From Kitasatospora sp. A2-31 (GTDB taxonomy: Bacteria; Actinomycetota; Actinomycetes; Streptomycetales; Streptomycetaceae): a stretch of DNA of 64,000 bases. The DNA is taken from NCBI RefSeq assembly GCF_022288725.1, contig NZ_JAKNTA010000009.1, forward strand, positions 188,784 through 252,783, read 5' to 3'. Below the pieces are notes generated by a model, which was not told the DNA's origin, did not search any database, and saw only the letters and a program-made list of their open reading frames with translations. Numbering within the stretch: the stretch's first letter is position 1; each line of letters starts with the position of its first letter. A program made the translations under genes and the position numbers. Of the stretch, positions 1 through 8,900 are shown piece by piece.

Positions 1-2
1 GC

Positions 3-53
3 AAGGCCGGGGCGGGCGCCGTCCTGCCGCTGGTACTGGCCGTGCAGGGCTGA
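3..53 (+). CDS. C-terminal end of an unidentified protein (partial)
   Basis: A reading frame enters from the left edge and stops with TGA at 51-53, leaving 16 residues that end in VLPLVLAVQG. Every codon but one ends in G or C, which fits actinomycete coding sequence, but the tail is too short to identify. It could also be chance. No clear terminator hairpin follows immediately. Confidence 0.3.
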   Translation, partial: KAGAGAVLPLVLAVQG

Positions 54-458
54 ACGGCCGGCGCCGAGGGGAACGACGGGGCAGAACGGGCCCGCGGAAG
101 GAACCGGCGGTACTGCCGTCACCCGAATGGAGTAATGGGGGCCGGCACCTCACGCAGCGGCCGCACGGCCGGACGGAACGCACGACGATCTACGAACGGG
201 AGGAAGAGCCCGTGCTCCAGGCACTTCGCGGTGCTCTTCGGTTCGCCGGGACCGCAATCCCGCACCGGCCGAGTGATTCCCGCCCGACTGTGGAATATAT
301 CCGGCAGAAGCAGGACTTTCGGGCGGCGTTCATCATTTCATCGTTGCCGCTCCGCCCCATCTGCCCTGAGAATTGGACGGTACCCGCAACCCGGTCCGAC
401 GGACCAGGCCTTTGGCGTACGTGCGCACCCGCGCGCCCGTGGGTCGGGAAGGAGGATC
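54..458. other. Intergenic region without a convincing gene
   Basis: About 400 bases separate the partial upstream frame from the next gene. A frame open from 135 encodes an arginine-rich product with no domain character, so I do not call it. The stretch 285-370 is AT-richer than its surroundings and may hold the promoter of the gene at 459. A nested inverted repeat lies at 203-239 (GAAGAGC at 203-209 pairs with GCTCTTC at 233-239) and may be a weak terminator or a leader structure. Confidence 0.4.
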
Positions 459-1154
459 GTGATCAACGGTATCGACCGCGATCAGTATCCCCTCGCCCGG
501 AGCTCGTCGCCCAGACGGGTGCTGGATCTGGAGGCGTGGGCGACCGCGGCGATCCCGTTGCTCCGCGATCCGCGCGAGTTCGTCCCGGAACTCCACCAGC
601 GGCACCTGCCGCAACCGGGCACGGTCGTGATCGCCGTCCTGGACGCCTCGCACCGGCTGACCGCCTCGGCCTCGTTCACGCCCTGGCCCCACGACACCGA
701 CGGCTGGCAGCACCGCAACGCGCTCCTCGGCCACCTGCGCCAGGTCACCCCGCACGACCTGCGGCAGCCGGCGCCGAGCCGGACGGCCGTACTGCTGCGC
801 TGCCGGGAGGGCGCGGCCGGCTGGACGGAGCAGGACGGCGCCTGGATGTGGGCGCTGCAGGACGCGGCCGTCCTGCACGGCCTGCGCTGCGGCTCCTACA
901 TCACGCTGACGCCGGCGGGCTGGCAGATCCTCGGCGACGGGCGGACCGGGCGCAACCCGCACTCGGGCTCCTGGGCGGACGGGCCGGTGCACACCGTGAC
1001 GGAGCTGCCCCCACGCTCGGCGCTGCGCCAGACCTCGGAGCGGTCGGCCCAGGCCGGGGAGCGCGCGCAGCGCTCCCGACCGACGGCCGAGCCGCCCTGG
1101 GCACCCGCCGGGGTGGCGGCGATCGATCCGGTCCGGCGCACCGGCACCTGCTGA
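459..1154 (+). CDS. Hypothetical protein, 231 aa
   Basis: The GTG start at 459 is chosen because a strong ribosome binding site (GGAGG at 451-455) lies just upstream and because the sequence before it does not look coding. The product is soluble, with no signal peptide or membrane segment. Residues about 15-170 look like one compact alpha/beta domain rich in Trp, Leu and Ala, including the segments TVVIAVLDASHR and LRCGSYITLTPAGW; the last 50 residues are charged and probably disordered. I do not recognise the family and assign no function. It converges on the next gene with a strong hairpin between them, so it is probably a single-gene transcript. Confidence 0.7.
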   Translation: MINGIDRDQYPLARSSSPRRVLDLEAWATAAIPLLRDPREFVPELHQRHLPQPGTVVIAVLDASHRLTASASFTPWPHDTDGWQHRNALLGHLRQVTPHDLRQPAPSRTAVLLRCREGAAGWTEQDGAWMWALQDAAVLHGLRCGSYITLTPAGWQILGDGRTGRNPHSGSWADGPVHTVTELPPRSALRQTSERSAQAGERAQRSRPTAEPPWAPAGVAAIDPVRRTGTC

Positions 1155-1309
1155 CCCGACCGGCGGGCCCACCCCCGGGCACGGCAACCCGCACCGCGAT
1201 TCACTCCGCAGCCCGCACGGGCAGGGCGGCCGGAAGGACGACCGGCCGAGCACCACGGCCACGGCGACACCGCCCGAGCCGGCGGGCCCCCGACCGCGCC
1301 GCGCACGAT

Positions 1310-1340
1310 CCGGGCCCGGTGCCGAGGGCACCGGGCCCGG
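1310..1340. terminator. Bidirectional terminator hairpin
   Basis: A perfect 14-bp GC stem (1310-1323 pairs with 1327-1340) has a 3-nt loop, GAG. It lies between two convergent genes, so it can serve both strands. There is no U-tract, as is usual in streptomycetes. Confidence 0.7.
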
Positions 1341-1399
1341 ACGGCCGGCAGGAACCACGGGCGCTCAACCGGCGCTCGGCCGGTCCCCGGCGCCGGACG

Positions 1400-2086
1400 T
1401 CAGGCGGGCACCGGACGGCCGGCGGACGCACCGGCGGCGGCCGCGGCGGCCGGGCCGGCGTCGCCGCAGACCACCAGGAGACCCGCGGCGTGGCCGAGCG
1501 CCTTGGTGAACGCCTCGGCGGCGCGGTCGGCGGTACCGCCGTTGACGGCCAGCACGACCACCTCGCGGCGGGCCGGGCGGGTCAGCGCGGCGTCGGCGTA
1601 GAACACGTCACCGCCCTCGGCGAGCTGCGCCCAGTAGCGCTCCTCACCGAAGGTGACCTCGTGCTGTTGCCAGGGGTGGGCCTCACCCACGGTCAGGACC
1701 AGGATGTCGCCCGGCTCGCGGCCGGCGTCCAGCAACAGGTCGACCGTCTCGTCGGCGCGCTCCACGGCCTCGGCCGCGGGGGCGGCCACGAGCTGGACCG
1801 CGACCTGCGGTGCGGCGGGCGCGGGCCGGCGCGGGCCGGGCTTGGGGATCTGGCCCGGACGCGGCGGCGGAGCGGATCGGGCGGCACGCGGCGGAGCCGG
1901 CCGGGGAGCCCCCGGGCGGGGTCCCGGCACCGGGACCGTCGCGGCCGAGACGGCCGACGGTGCGGAAGTGGTCGAGCTGCCGGCGGCAGCCGTACGGAGG
2001 GCTTGTGCGTCCGACTCTCGGGGGAAGGGAACGCCGGGGCCCGGGAGGCTCTCGTGAATCTCCGGCTCCTCGGGGAAGACAGGCAT
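1400..2086 (-). CDS. Hypothetical protein with Pro-rich N-terminus, 228 aa
   Basis: The start ATG at 2086 begins MPVFPEEPEI; an upstream in-frame extension to 2167 reads as non-coding. Residues about 20-95 are rich in Pro, Ala and Arg and are probably disordered. Residues about 100-228 form an alpha/beta-looking domain with the segments ILVLTVGEAHPWQQHE and EERYWAQLAEGGDVFYADAAL. The family was not recognised; the C-terminal part could be a nucleotide-binding or helicase-accessory fold, which is only a guess. It lies about 100 bp downstream of rnhB on the same strand and may be read through from it. Confidence 0.65.
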   Translation of the reverse strand: MPVFPEEPEIHESLPGPGVPFPRESDAQALRTAAAGSSTTSAPSAVSAATVPVPGPRPGAPRPAPPRAARSAPPPRPGQIPKPGPRRPAPAAPQVAVQLVAAPAAEAVERADETVDLLLDAGREPGDILVLTVGEAHPWQQHEVTFGEERYWAQLAEGGDVFYADAALTRPARREVVVLAVNGGTADRAAEAFTKALGHAAGLLVVCGDAGPAAAAAAGASAGRPVPA

Positions 2087-2186
2087 ACCCGGATATCTAT
2101 CAAATGACGGTCGGACGCGCACGGGCGCCCCACCCGTTGGGCCCCACGAACCCCCCTCCCCCACCACGGCAATTCCCGACGGACCG

Positions 2187-2897
2187 TCAGAAACCGAGCA
2201 TCAACTGCTCGCCCGCCGGAGCCTCCGGACCCGCACCGCCGACCCCTTCGACGACCCGGATCCGCTTCAGGTGGCGCCACTTGGGGAGGCCGTCCATGAA
2301 AGCCCAGGAGACCCGGTGCTGTTCGGTCGGCCCGAGATCCTCCAGCGCCGCCCGGTGGACCGGGGAGGGGTAGCCGGCGTTGTCGGCGAAGCCGTACTCG
2401 GGGTGGGCCTCGCCCAGATCGGCCATCAGACCGTCGCGGTGCACCTTCGCGAGCACCGAGGCGGCGGAGACGCAGACGCAGGACTGATCGCCCTTGATCA
2501 CGGTGCGCACCCGCCAGGGCCCGCCCAGGTAGTCGTGCTTGCCGTCGAGTATCACCGCGTCGGGCTCCACCGGCAGCGCCTCCAGGGCGCGGACGGCGGC
2601 CAGCCGGAGCGCCGCGGTCATCCCCAGCTCGTCACATTCCAGGGCGGACGCGTGACCGAGCGCGTACGCGGTGACCCAGTCGGCGAGCACCGGGGCCAAC
2701 GCCCGGCGGCGCAGCTCGGTGAGCAGCTTGGAGTCGGTCAGGCCCTCCGGGGGCCGGCGGAGCCCGGTGACGGCCGCACCCACGGTGACGGGGCCGGCCC
2801 AGGCTCCGCGCCCGACCTCGTCCAACCCGACGACGATCTTGGCGCCGGCTCGGCGCAGCGAGCGTTCGACGGAGTGGGTCGGCGGGACGATGGGCAT
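2187..2897 (-). CDS. rnhB: Ribonuclease HII
   Basis: RNase HII cleaves the RNA strand of RNA-DNA hybrids and nicks DNA 5' of single embedded ribonucleotides, starting ribonucleotide excision repair in the cytoplasm. The protein is 236 aa, a normal length. The family signature DEVGRGAWAGPV lies at about residues 26-37 and gives catalytic D26 and E27. The later acidic positions are visible in ILDGKHDYL and in the KVHRD segment after SAASVLAK. The start is ATG at 2897, followed by MPIVPPTHSVERSL. It is transcribed towards the hypothetical gene at 1400-2086; the repeat-rich stretch 2954-3075 lies just upstream. Confidence 0.95.
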   Translation of the reverse strand: MPIVPPTHSVERSLRRAGAKIVVGLDEVGRGAWAGPVTVGAAVTGLRRPPEGLTDSKLLTELRRRALAPVLADWVTAYALGHASALECDELGMTAALRLAAVRALEALPVEPDAVILDGKHDYLGGPWRVRTVIKGDQSCVCVSAASVLAKVHRDGLMADLGEAHPEYGFADNAGYPSPVHRAALEDLGPTEQHRVSWAFMDGLPKWRHLKRIRVVEGVGGAGPEAPAGEQLMLGF

Positions 2898-2953
2898 CTC
2901 GGTGTCCGTTCAGCGGGGGCAACACCAGCCTAAGCCCCGCCCGAGGCCGCCTT

Positions 2954-3075
2954 GACCGCCCTGACCGCGCCGACCGCGCCGACCGCGACCGCGCCGACCG
3001 CGCTCCGGCGACGGAGCCGGCCCCCGGCGCCCCGGACGACCCGGACGACCCGGACGGCCCGGACGGCCCGGACGA
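2954..3075. repeat. Two 9-bp tandem repeat tracts
   Basis: From 2954 to about 3002 the unit GACCGCGCC recurs with small changes. From 3031 to 3075 there are five adjacent copies of CCCGGACGA/G. Frames across this stretch give collagen-like or Arg/Thr/Pro-only products, so I treat it as non-coding. It occupies the 267-bp gap between rnhB and the TetR gene. Confidence 0.75.
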
Positions 3076-3164
3076 CCGGCGACGCCCGTTCCGCGCCCCC
3101 CGACACCCCGACACCAGCCCCCGGGACCAACCTCCGGCACCCTACCGGCGCGACCCCTCGGGCC

Positions 3165-3956
3165 TCAGGGCCGGATCATCGGCACCAGCACGTGGTCCAC
3201 CAGCTCCGCCGCGAACTCCGGGCCGAACTGCCGGCCGCAGGTCTTCACCCGGTACATCAGCATCGCCGGGGCCACGTCGACGGCCATCGAGGTGTCCGCA
3301 CCGGGCCGGACCTCCCCCCGTTCGATGCCCCGCCGGAGGATGTCCACGATGGTGCCCCGGGTCGGCATGATCACCCGCTGGACGATGAAGTCCTTGAACA
3401 GCTCGGCCTGTTCGTGGTCCAGCTCACCCATCAGCGCCTGCATCGCACCGCCCGCCCGGGAGTTGATCGCCCCGGCGAAACCCTCGATGAGCAGCAGCAA
3501 TTCACGACGGGTGGACCCGAGGTCGGGGGTGTCCGTAGGCCGTGGGAGAGTGGAGTCCAGGGCGTCGATGACCAGTTCGACCTTGGACGCCCAACGCCGG
3601 TACAGCGCGGCCTTCCCGGTCCGCGCGGCAGCGGCGACGCCTTCCATCGTCAGCCGTGCGAATCCGCCGGAGGTGAGCTGGTCGAGCGTGGCCTCGAAGA
3701 TCGCCCGCTCCAACTCCTTCCCCCGGCGGCGCACCGGTCGGGACAGCACCTCGGCCGCCTTCTGCACCGCGCAGCACGCGACGGGCACGGCAGCAGGCAC
3801 GGCGGCGGCCGCGGCGGACCCCGACCCGGGCCCGCCGACCCTCGGCAAGGGTGCGGACGCAGGTCCGGCCGGGGGCTCCGCGGCTCCCCCCGCAGCCTGC
3901 TCCGCCGCCCGACCGTTCGCCCGGTTCGCCGCCTGGCGCCGCACCAACTGATCCAT
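3165..3956 (-). CDS. TetR-family transcriptional regulator
   Basis: This 263-aa protein is probably the repressor of the divergent exporter gene. The TetR DNA-binding helices are clear in the segment GFARLTMEGVAAAARTGKAA followed by LYRRWASKVELV (about residues 95-125); the C-terminal part resembles the ligand-binding half of TetR-like exporter regulators. Before the HTH there is an unusually long, Ala/Pro-rich stretch of about 75 residues, so an internal start is possible. I keep ATG 3956 because the first candidate operator lies only 17 bp upstream of it, as expected for autoregulation. The effector is unknown. Confidence 0.85.
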   Translation of the reverse strand: MDQLVRRQAANRANGRAAEQAAGGAAEPPAGPASAPLPRVGGPGSGSAAAAAVPAAVPVACCAVQKAAEVLSRPVRRRGKELERAIFEATLDQLTSGGFARLTMEGVAAAARTGKAALYRRWASKVELVIDALDSTLPRPTDTPDLGSTRRELLLLIEGFAGAINSRAGGAMQALMGELDHEQAELFKDFIVQRVIMPTRGTIVDILRRGIERGEVRPGADTSMAVDVAPAMLMYRVKTCGRQFGPEFAAELVDHVLVPMIRP

Positions 3957-3972
3957 GCTCACCAACCTTAAG

Positions 3973-3986
3973 GAACGCTTGCGTTC
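3973..3986. promoter_or_regulatory. Candidate TetR operator 1 (GAACG-N4-CGTTC)
   Basis: The palindrome GAACGCTTGCGTTC sits 17 bp upstream of the TetR start codon in the divergent intergenic region. Its arms equal those of a second site at 4019-4032, centred 46 bp away. The pairing of two identical-arm palindromes between a TetR gene and its divergent exporter supports an operator role. Confidence 0.6.
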
Positions 3987-4018
3987 ACAATCTTGCCCAG
4001 GATATCGTCCAGAGTAGT

Positions 4019-4032
4019 GAACGATCCCGTTC
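4019..4032. promoter_or_regulatory. Candidate TetR operator 2 (GAACG-N4-CGTTC)
   Basis: The palindrome GAACGATCCCGTTC has the same arms and spacer length as the site at 3973-3986. It lies about 120 bp upstream of the exporter start, where it could cover the exporter promoter. It is not an SOS box, because the GAAC and GTTC halves are 6 bp apart rather than 4. Confidence 0.6.
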
Positions 4033-4152
4033 CTTCCTAGCTTGCGGGACGCCGCAGGGACCGCGTCGAACCCCGGGTCCACAGCACACGAAGCAACCAG
4101 GGGCCGACGGCATACGCAGCACACGTAGCAATAGCCAGCAGGGGGCATCAAC

Positions 4153-5700
4153 TTGGCTATCTCCGACACACTCAGCAAGAACTCTCCACCGCAGGGCAGC
4201 CAGGGCCGGAACAAGGGCATCACCCTGACCGTCATCGCGGCCACGCAGCTGATGGTGGTGCTCGACGCCACCATCGTGAACATCGCGTTGCCGCAGATCA
4301 GGGACGCGCTCGGGTTCTCGACCACCAACCTGTCGTGGGTGATCAACGCCTACACGCTGACCTTCGGCGGCCTGCTGCTGCTCGGCGGCCGCGCGGGCGA
4401 CATCCTCGGCCGCCGCCGGGTCTTCATCGCCGGCACGCTGCTCTTCGGGCTGGCCTCGCTGCTGGGCGGCTTCGCGCAGGACGGCGGCATGCTGCTGGCC
4501 GCCCGCGCGCTCCAGGGCATCGGCGGGGCGATCTGCTCGCCGACGGCGTTCGCCCTGATCGCGACCAACTTCGACGAGGGGCCCGAACGCAACAGGGCGT
4601 TCGGCGTCTTCTCCGCGGTGGCGGGTTCGGGTGCGGCGATCGGTCTGCTGGCCGGCGGCCTGCTCACCGAGTACCTGGACTGGCGCTGGGTGTTCTTCGT
4701 CAACGTGCCGATCGCGGTCCTGATCGCCGTGGCCGCGCCGCGCTACATCGCCGAGTCGGAGCGCCACCCGGGCCGCTTCGACCTCCCCGGAGCGCTCACC
4801 TCCACGCTCGGCCTGGTCGGGCTGGTCTACGGGTTCATCCGGGCGGCCTCGGACGGCTGGACGGACCCCGTGACGCTCGGCTCCTTCGCGGCCGGCGTCG
4901 TGCTGGTGGCCGCGTTCGTGGTGATCGAGAACCGCACCTCGCAGCCGATCACCCCGCTCCACCTCTTCGCCGACCGGAACCGCACCGGCGGCCTGGTGAT
5001 GATGCTCTGCCTGGCCGCGGCCATGTTCGGCATCTTCTTCTACATCACGCTCTTCGTGCAGGGGCCGCTCGACTACAGCCCGCTGAAGGCCGGCTTCGCC
5101 TTCCTGCCGATCAGCGTGTCGATCATCATCGCCGCGCAGATCGCGTCGACCCTGCAGGTCAAGTACGGCCCCAAGCCGTTCATGGCCGGAGGCTCGGTGC
5201 TGGTCACCATCGGCCTGGGCTGGCTGACCCTGATGGACGCCGACAGCGGCTACCTGGACGGGGTCCTCGGTCCCACGGTGGTGTTCGGCTTCGGCATGGG
5301 CCTGGTCTTCGTCCCGGTGATGCTCCTCGCCGTCGCGGGCGTCGCCGGGGAGGACACCGGAGCGGCCTCCGGTCTGCTCAACTCGATGCAGCAGATCGGC
5401 GGTTCGCTGGGGCTGTCGATCCTGACCACCGTCTTCGCGCACTACGCGACGGCGGAGGCCAAGGTGCAGCTGCCCGGCTTCCTGGCCACGGCCACGCCGG
5501 AGCAGAAGGCCACGTTCCTGGAGAAGCACGAGTTCCCCAAGGGCACCGGAGCGGCCAACGAGGTACTCGCCCAGGGCATCTCGCACGGCTTCATCGTCGG
5601 CGCGGTGCTGGCCGCCCTCGCCGCCGTGATCGCGCTCGTGGTGGTCAAGGCCAAGGCCGACGACCTGGCCTCGAACACCTCGGGCATCGCGCTGCACTGA
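4153..5700 (+). CDS. MFS drug exporter, DHA2 (14-TM) family
   Basis: This 515-aa integral membrane protein is a proton-driven multidrug exporter of the EmrB/QacA type. The DHA2 signature LDATIVNIALPQI lies at about residues 37-49 in TM1, followed by WVINAYTL and by GRAGDILGRRRVF (motif A) near residue 85. The length and about 14 hydrophobic segments fit the family. The TTG start at 4153 is preceded by a G-rich ribosome binding site (AGGGGG) about 7 nt away, and no better start exists before TM1. It is divergent from the TetR gene, which probably represses it. The substrate cannot be read from sequence. Confidence 0.92.
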   Translation: MAISDTLSKNSPPQGSQGRNKGITLTVIAATQLMVVLDATIVNIALPQIRDALGFSTTNLSWVINAYTLTFGGLLLLGGRAGDILGRRRVFIAGTLLFGLASLLGGFAQDGGMLLAARALQGIGGAICSPTAFALIATNFDEGPERNRAFGVFSAVAGSGAAIGLLAGGLLTEYLDWRWVFFVNVPIAVLIAVAAPRYIAESERHPGRFDLPGALTSTLGLVGLVYGFIRAASDGWTDPVTLGSFAAGVVLVAAFVVIENRTSQPITPLHLFADRNRTGGLVMMLCLAAAMFGIFFYITLFVQGPLDYSPLKAGFAFLPISVSIIIAAQIASTLQVKYGPKPFMAGGSVLVTIGLGWLTLMDADSGYLDGVLGPTVVFGFGMGLVFVPVMLLAVAGVAGEDTGAASGLLNSMQQIGGSLGLSILTTVFAHYATAEAKVQLPGFLATATPEQKATFLEKHEFPKGTGAANEVLAQGISHGFIVGAVLAALAAVIALVVVKAKADDLASNTSGIALH

Positions 5701-5825
5701 CCTCGCGTGCTGCCGCAGCGCACCCCAGTGCACTGCGCTGCACCGACCGGTGCGGGCCGGGCCGGGAGCACCCGCTCCCGGCCGGCCCGCACGGTTTTCC
5801 GGACCGTCGGCCGAACAAGAACACC

Positions 5826-5863
5826 GGGGCGCCCCCGTCACGCGGCTGTGACGGAGGCGCCCC
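5826..5863. terminator. Strong terminator hairpin
   Basis: A 16-bp stem with one mismatch (5826-5841 pairs with 5848-5863) and a 6-nt loop lies between the convergent exporter gene and the secreted-protein gene that ends at 5902. It can stop transcripts from both sides. Confidence 0.8.
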
Positions 5864-5901
5864 GCGCAGGTCGCCCCGGGCCCTGGGGGAAGGTCAGCGG
5901 C

Positions 5902-8900
5902 TCAGTAGGAGCCGTAGAGCGAGTACAGCAGCGTGTCCTTCACCGCCGGCCCGAAGTCCGTCGGCCAGGTGCCGAAGGGCACCACCGCATTGCTGTAGGC
6001 GCCGGTGCCGGCCGGGCCGGTGGAGTAGTTCATGTTGTTGACCGTGGCGCCCGTGCCGTTGCTGTTGTAGACGAACCAGTAGGCGGTGCCGGCGCTCAGC
6101 GTGGTCGTGACCGGCAGCGAGTTCCAGGCGTTGGGGGTGAGCGTGCCGACCGCCGTGGTCGTCACCAGGGTGCCGGGCGAGCCGCCCGCGTCGGTGTAGA
6201 CGGCCAGCTGGTACTGGTTGGCGGGCGCCGCGCTGACCGGGCCGACGTGCACGCTCAGCGCCGTGAGCGGCACGGGCCCCGGCCCCGTGGTGACCCGGCT
6301 GCCGTTGAGGTGGTGGGAGTCGGTGTCGTCGATCAGCGAGCCCACCACCGTGCTGCCGAGCGTCCGCGGTGCCGCTCCCCCGGTGGTGAAGGAGAGGGTG
6401 AACGGGCTCGCCAGTGCGTTGCCCGAGGTGTCCCGCACGCCCTGCACGGTCGCGGTGTGCCCGGTGGTCAGGGCCAGCGGGGAGGCGGGCGTGAGGACCA
6501 CGCCGTTGGCGGCCGCGTCGTAGGCCACCGTCCCCGCGACGGCGGCGCCACCCGCGGTGCGCAGGGTGACGGAGGAGGCGGTGACGCTCGCAGGGTCCAG
6601 CGGCTCGCTGAACGAGAAGCGCACCGCCGTGCCGGGAGCCACCCCGGTGGCGCCGGCGGCCGGGGTGGTGCCGGTGACGGTCGGCGCCGTGGTGTCCCGG
6701 CCGTAAGAGGCGGTGTAGGCGCCCACCGCGCCGTCGAAGAAGGCGTACGACACCCCCTTCACCGTCTCGATCCGGTACGGCACCGCCCGGCCGCCCGAGG
6801 TGATGCCGGTCAGCGTGCCGGAGGCGGCGGAGACCGGCACCATCGCCCGGAGCCCGTTGGCCCCGCCGGTGATCTCGAAGGTCAGCGAACTCCCGCTCCA
6901 GGCCAGCTTGGAGAAGGCCGAGCCGTTGCGCCCGTCCAGCCAGGTGAGCATCTGCCGCCCGGAGACCACCGGGACGCCGCGCGCCCTGGCGGCGGCGACG
7001 ACCGCGTCCGAGGCGGCGGAGGCGGCGTAGTCGGTGTGGAGGTTGGCGGTCAGCGCCGCGTAGTAGCCCTTGGCGCCGTAGGCGGCGTCGAGCAGCGTGC
7101 TGATGGTGCCGGGGTAGGACTGGCCGGACTCGTCGGTCAGCTGGGTGGTGGCCTGGTACTCGTCGATCACGCTGCCGTCGGTGTCGGCGAAGCGCATGAT
7201 CTGGGCGGTGCCGTTGAAGTAGCCGGGCCGGTCCTTGGTGAAGTTGGACGGGTAGAAGTAGTAGTCGGTGTCCAGCCGGATCCCGTTGGCCAGCTTGGTC
7301 TTCGCCTGGGTCGCCCAGTCGTCCCACTCCACGCAGTGCGTGCGGCTGCTCGAAGGGGCCGGCAGTGCCGGGTACTTGGCCCGCCAGTTCACCAACTGGT
7401 CGCGGTAGAAGCCCTGGAGGGCGGCGGTGGTGCCCCATGGGCGGCAGTTGGTGGTGACGTGCACGCCCACCTCGAAGCCCTGGTCGGTGTAGGCCTTGGC
7501 CTGCGCCGGGGTCAGCGGGTCGTCGGTGTAGATGTACGAGGAGCCGCGCACGCACTCCCAGTTGGCCACGTTGCAGCCGGGCGGGCTCTGCGCGACGTAG
7601 CCGTCCCAGCGGCCGGCGGTGCCGCCGATGCCGTGGTCGTCGCCGGTCATCACGACGACCGCCTTGACGTCCCGGGGGAAGTACCAGAACCGCGGCAGCG
7701 GCTTGTTGGCGGCGTCGACCAGGGTGATCAGGTTGGCCAGCAGCCGCTGCTGCTCGTCGGCGACCGGGATCAGCGCCTTGTCGAGGTCGTTCCAGTCCGG
7801 CTGGCCGCCGGTGCCGAAGAACATCTCGCTGGCCTCGTAGCCGTCGGTGCCGTCCCGCTGCTGGCCGGCCCACGCGGCGTTGCCCTGCCGGGTCTGCACC
7901 ACCGACTTCGCCAGGTCGTAGCTGAACGCGGCGGCCCGGCCGCTGCCCGCCGTGCGCAGGGTGACGGCCGGGTTGGCGGTGGCCGTGCCGGCGTCGCTGT
8001 AGAGGGTGGCGACGGCGGTGGCGCCGGCGAGCGTGTAGAGGTCGGCGGGGCCGTGGTAGCCCATCGTGTCTGCGGTGATCCCGGTGCCGGGAGCAGCGCC
8101 GGTGTCCACCTTGAGGTAGGCGTCCGCGCGGGTGCCGCCGGCCGGGGTGAGGCCGAACAGCGGGGCGAGCTGGCGGTCCGGCCGCATCGCCACCAGACGG
8201 CCCCCGCCGTTGGTCCAGGTGGTGAACATCGCGGCCTGCGCGGCGGTGAGCGGCGTCTCCCCGAGCAGCACCACGTCGGAGGAGGCGAGCAGCGAACCGG
8301 TCACCGCCGAGACGTCCACCGTGCGGTAGTAGTTGAGGCCCTCCGCCTTCAGGATCTCGCCGAGGTAGCGGGTGTACGGGTTGGCCTGGTTGGTGACCAG
8401 CAGGATCGGCCCCTCCCCGCCCGGGCCGGAGCCCGGCGGCGGGGGCGGCGGGGTCTCGTCCGCGGCGTAGGTCGCGTAGATCGAGAAGCTGAGGCCGCCG
8501 GAGGTCGCGGCGCCGAAGTCGGCGGGCCAACTACCGAACGCCCGGCCGCCGTTGCCGTACACGCTGGTACCGCCGGGCGTGTACCGCAGGTTGTTGACGG
8601 CGGCGCTCCCGCCGTTGCTGTTGTAGGCCAGCCAGTACGCGGTGTTGGCGCTCAGCGCGGCCGTCAGCGGTACGGTGTTCCAGCTGTCGGCGGCGAGCGT
8701 CGCGGAGGCGCTGGAGGCCAGCAGGGTGCCCGGGCTGCCCGCGTTGTCCCGGTAGACCGCGACCTGGAACCGGTTGTTCGGCGCCGCGTCCACCGCGCCC
8801 ACGTACACGCTGACGCTGCTGACCGTGCCGCCCGCCGCGCCGGTGACGTAGCGGGACGCGTTCAGGTAGTTGGAGTCCGCGGTGTCGGTGGACGGACCGA

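Noticed and set aside
2910..3140. Collagen-like or Arg-rich frames over the tandem repeats
   Set aside because: They arise from 9-bp repeats, lack a ribosome binding site and have no conserved sequence.
3973..4032. GAAC...GTTC palindromes as LexA (SOS) boxes
   Set aside because: The spacing between GAAC and GTTC is 6 bp, not the 4 bp required; they fit a TetR operator better.
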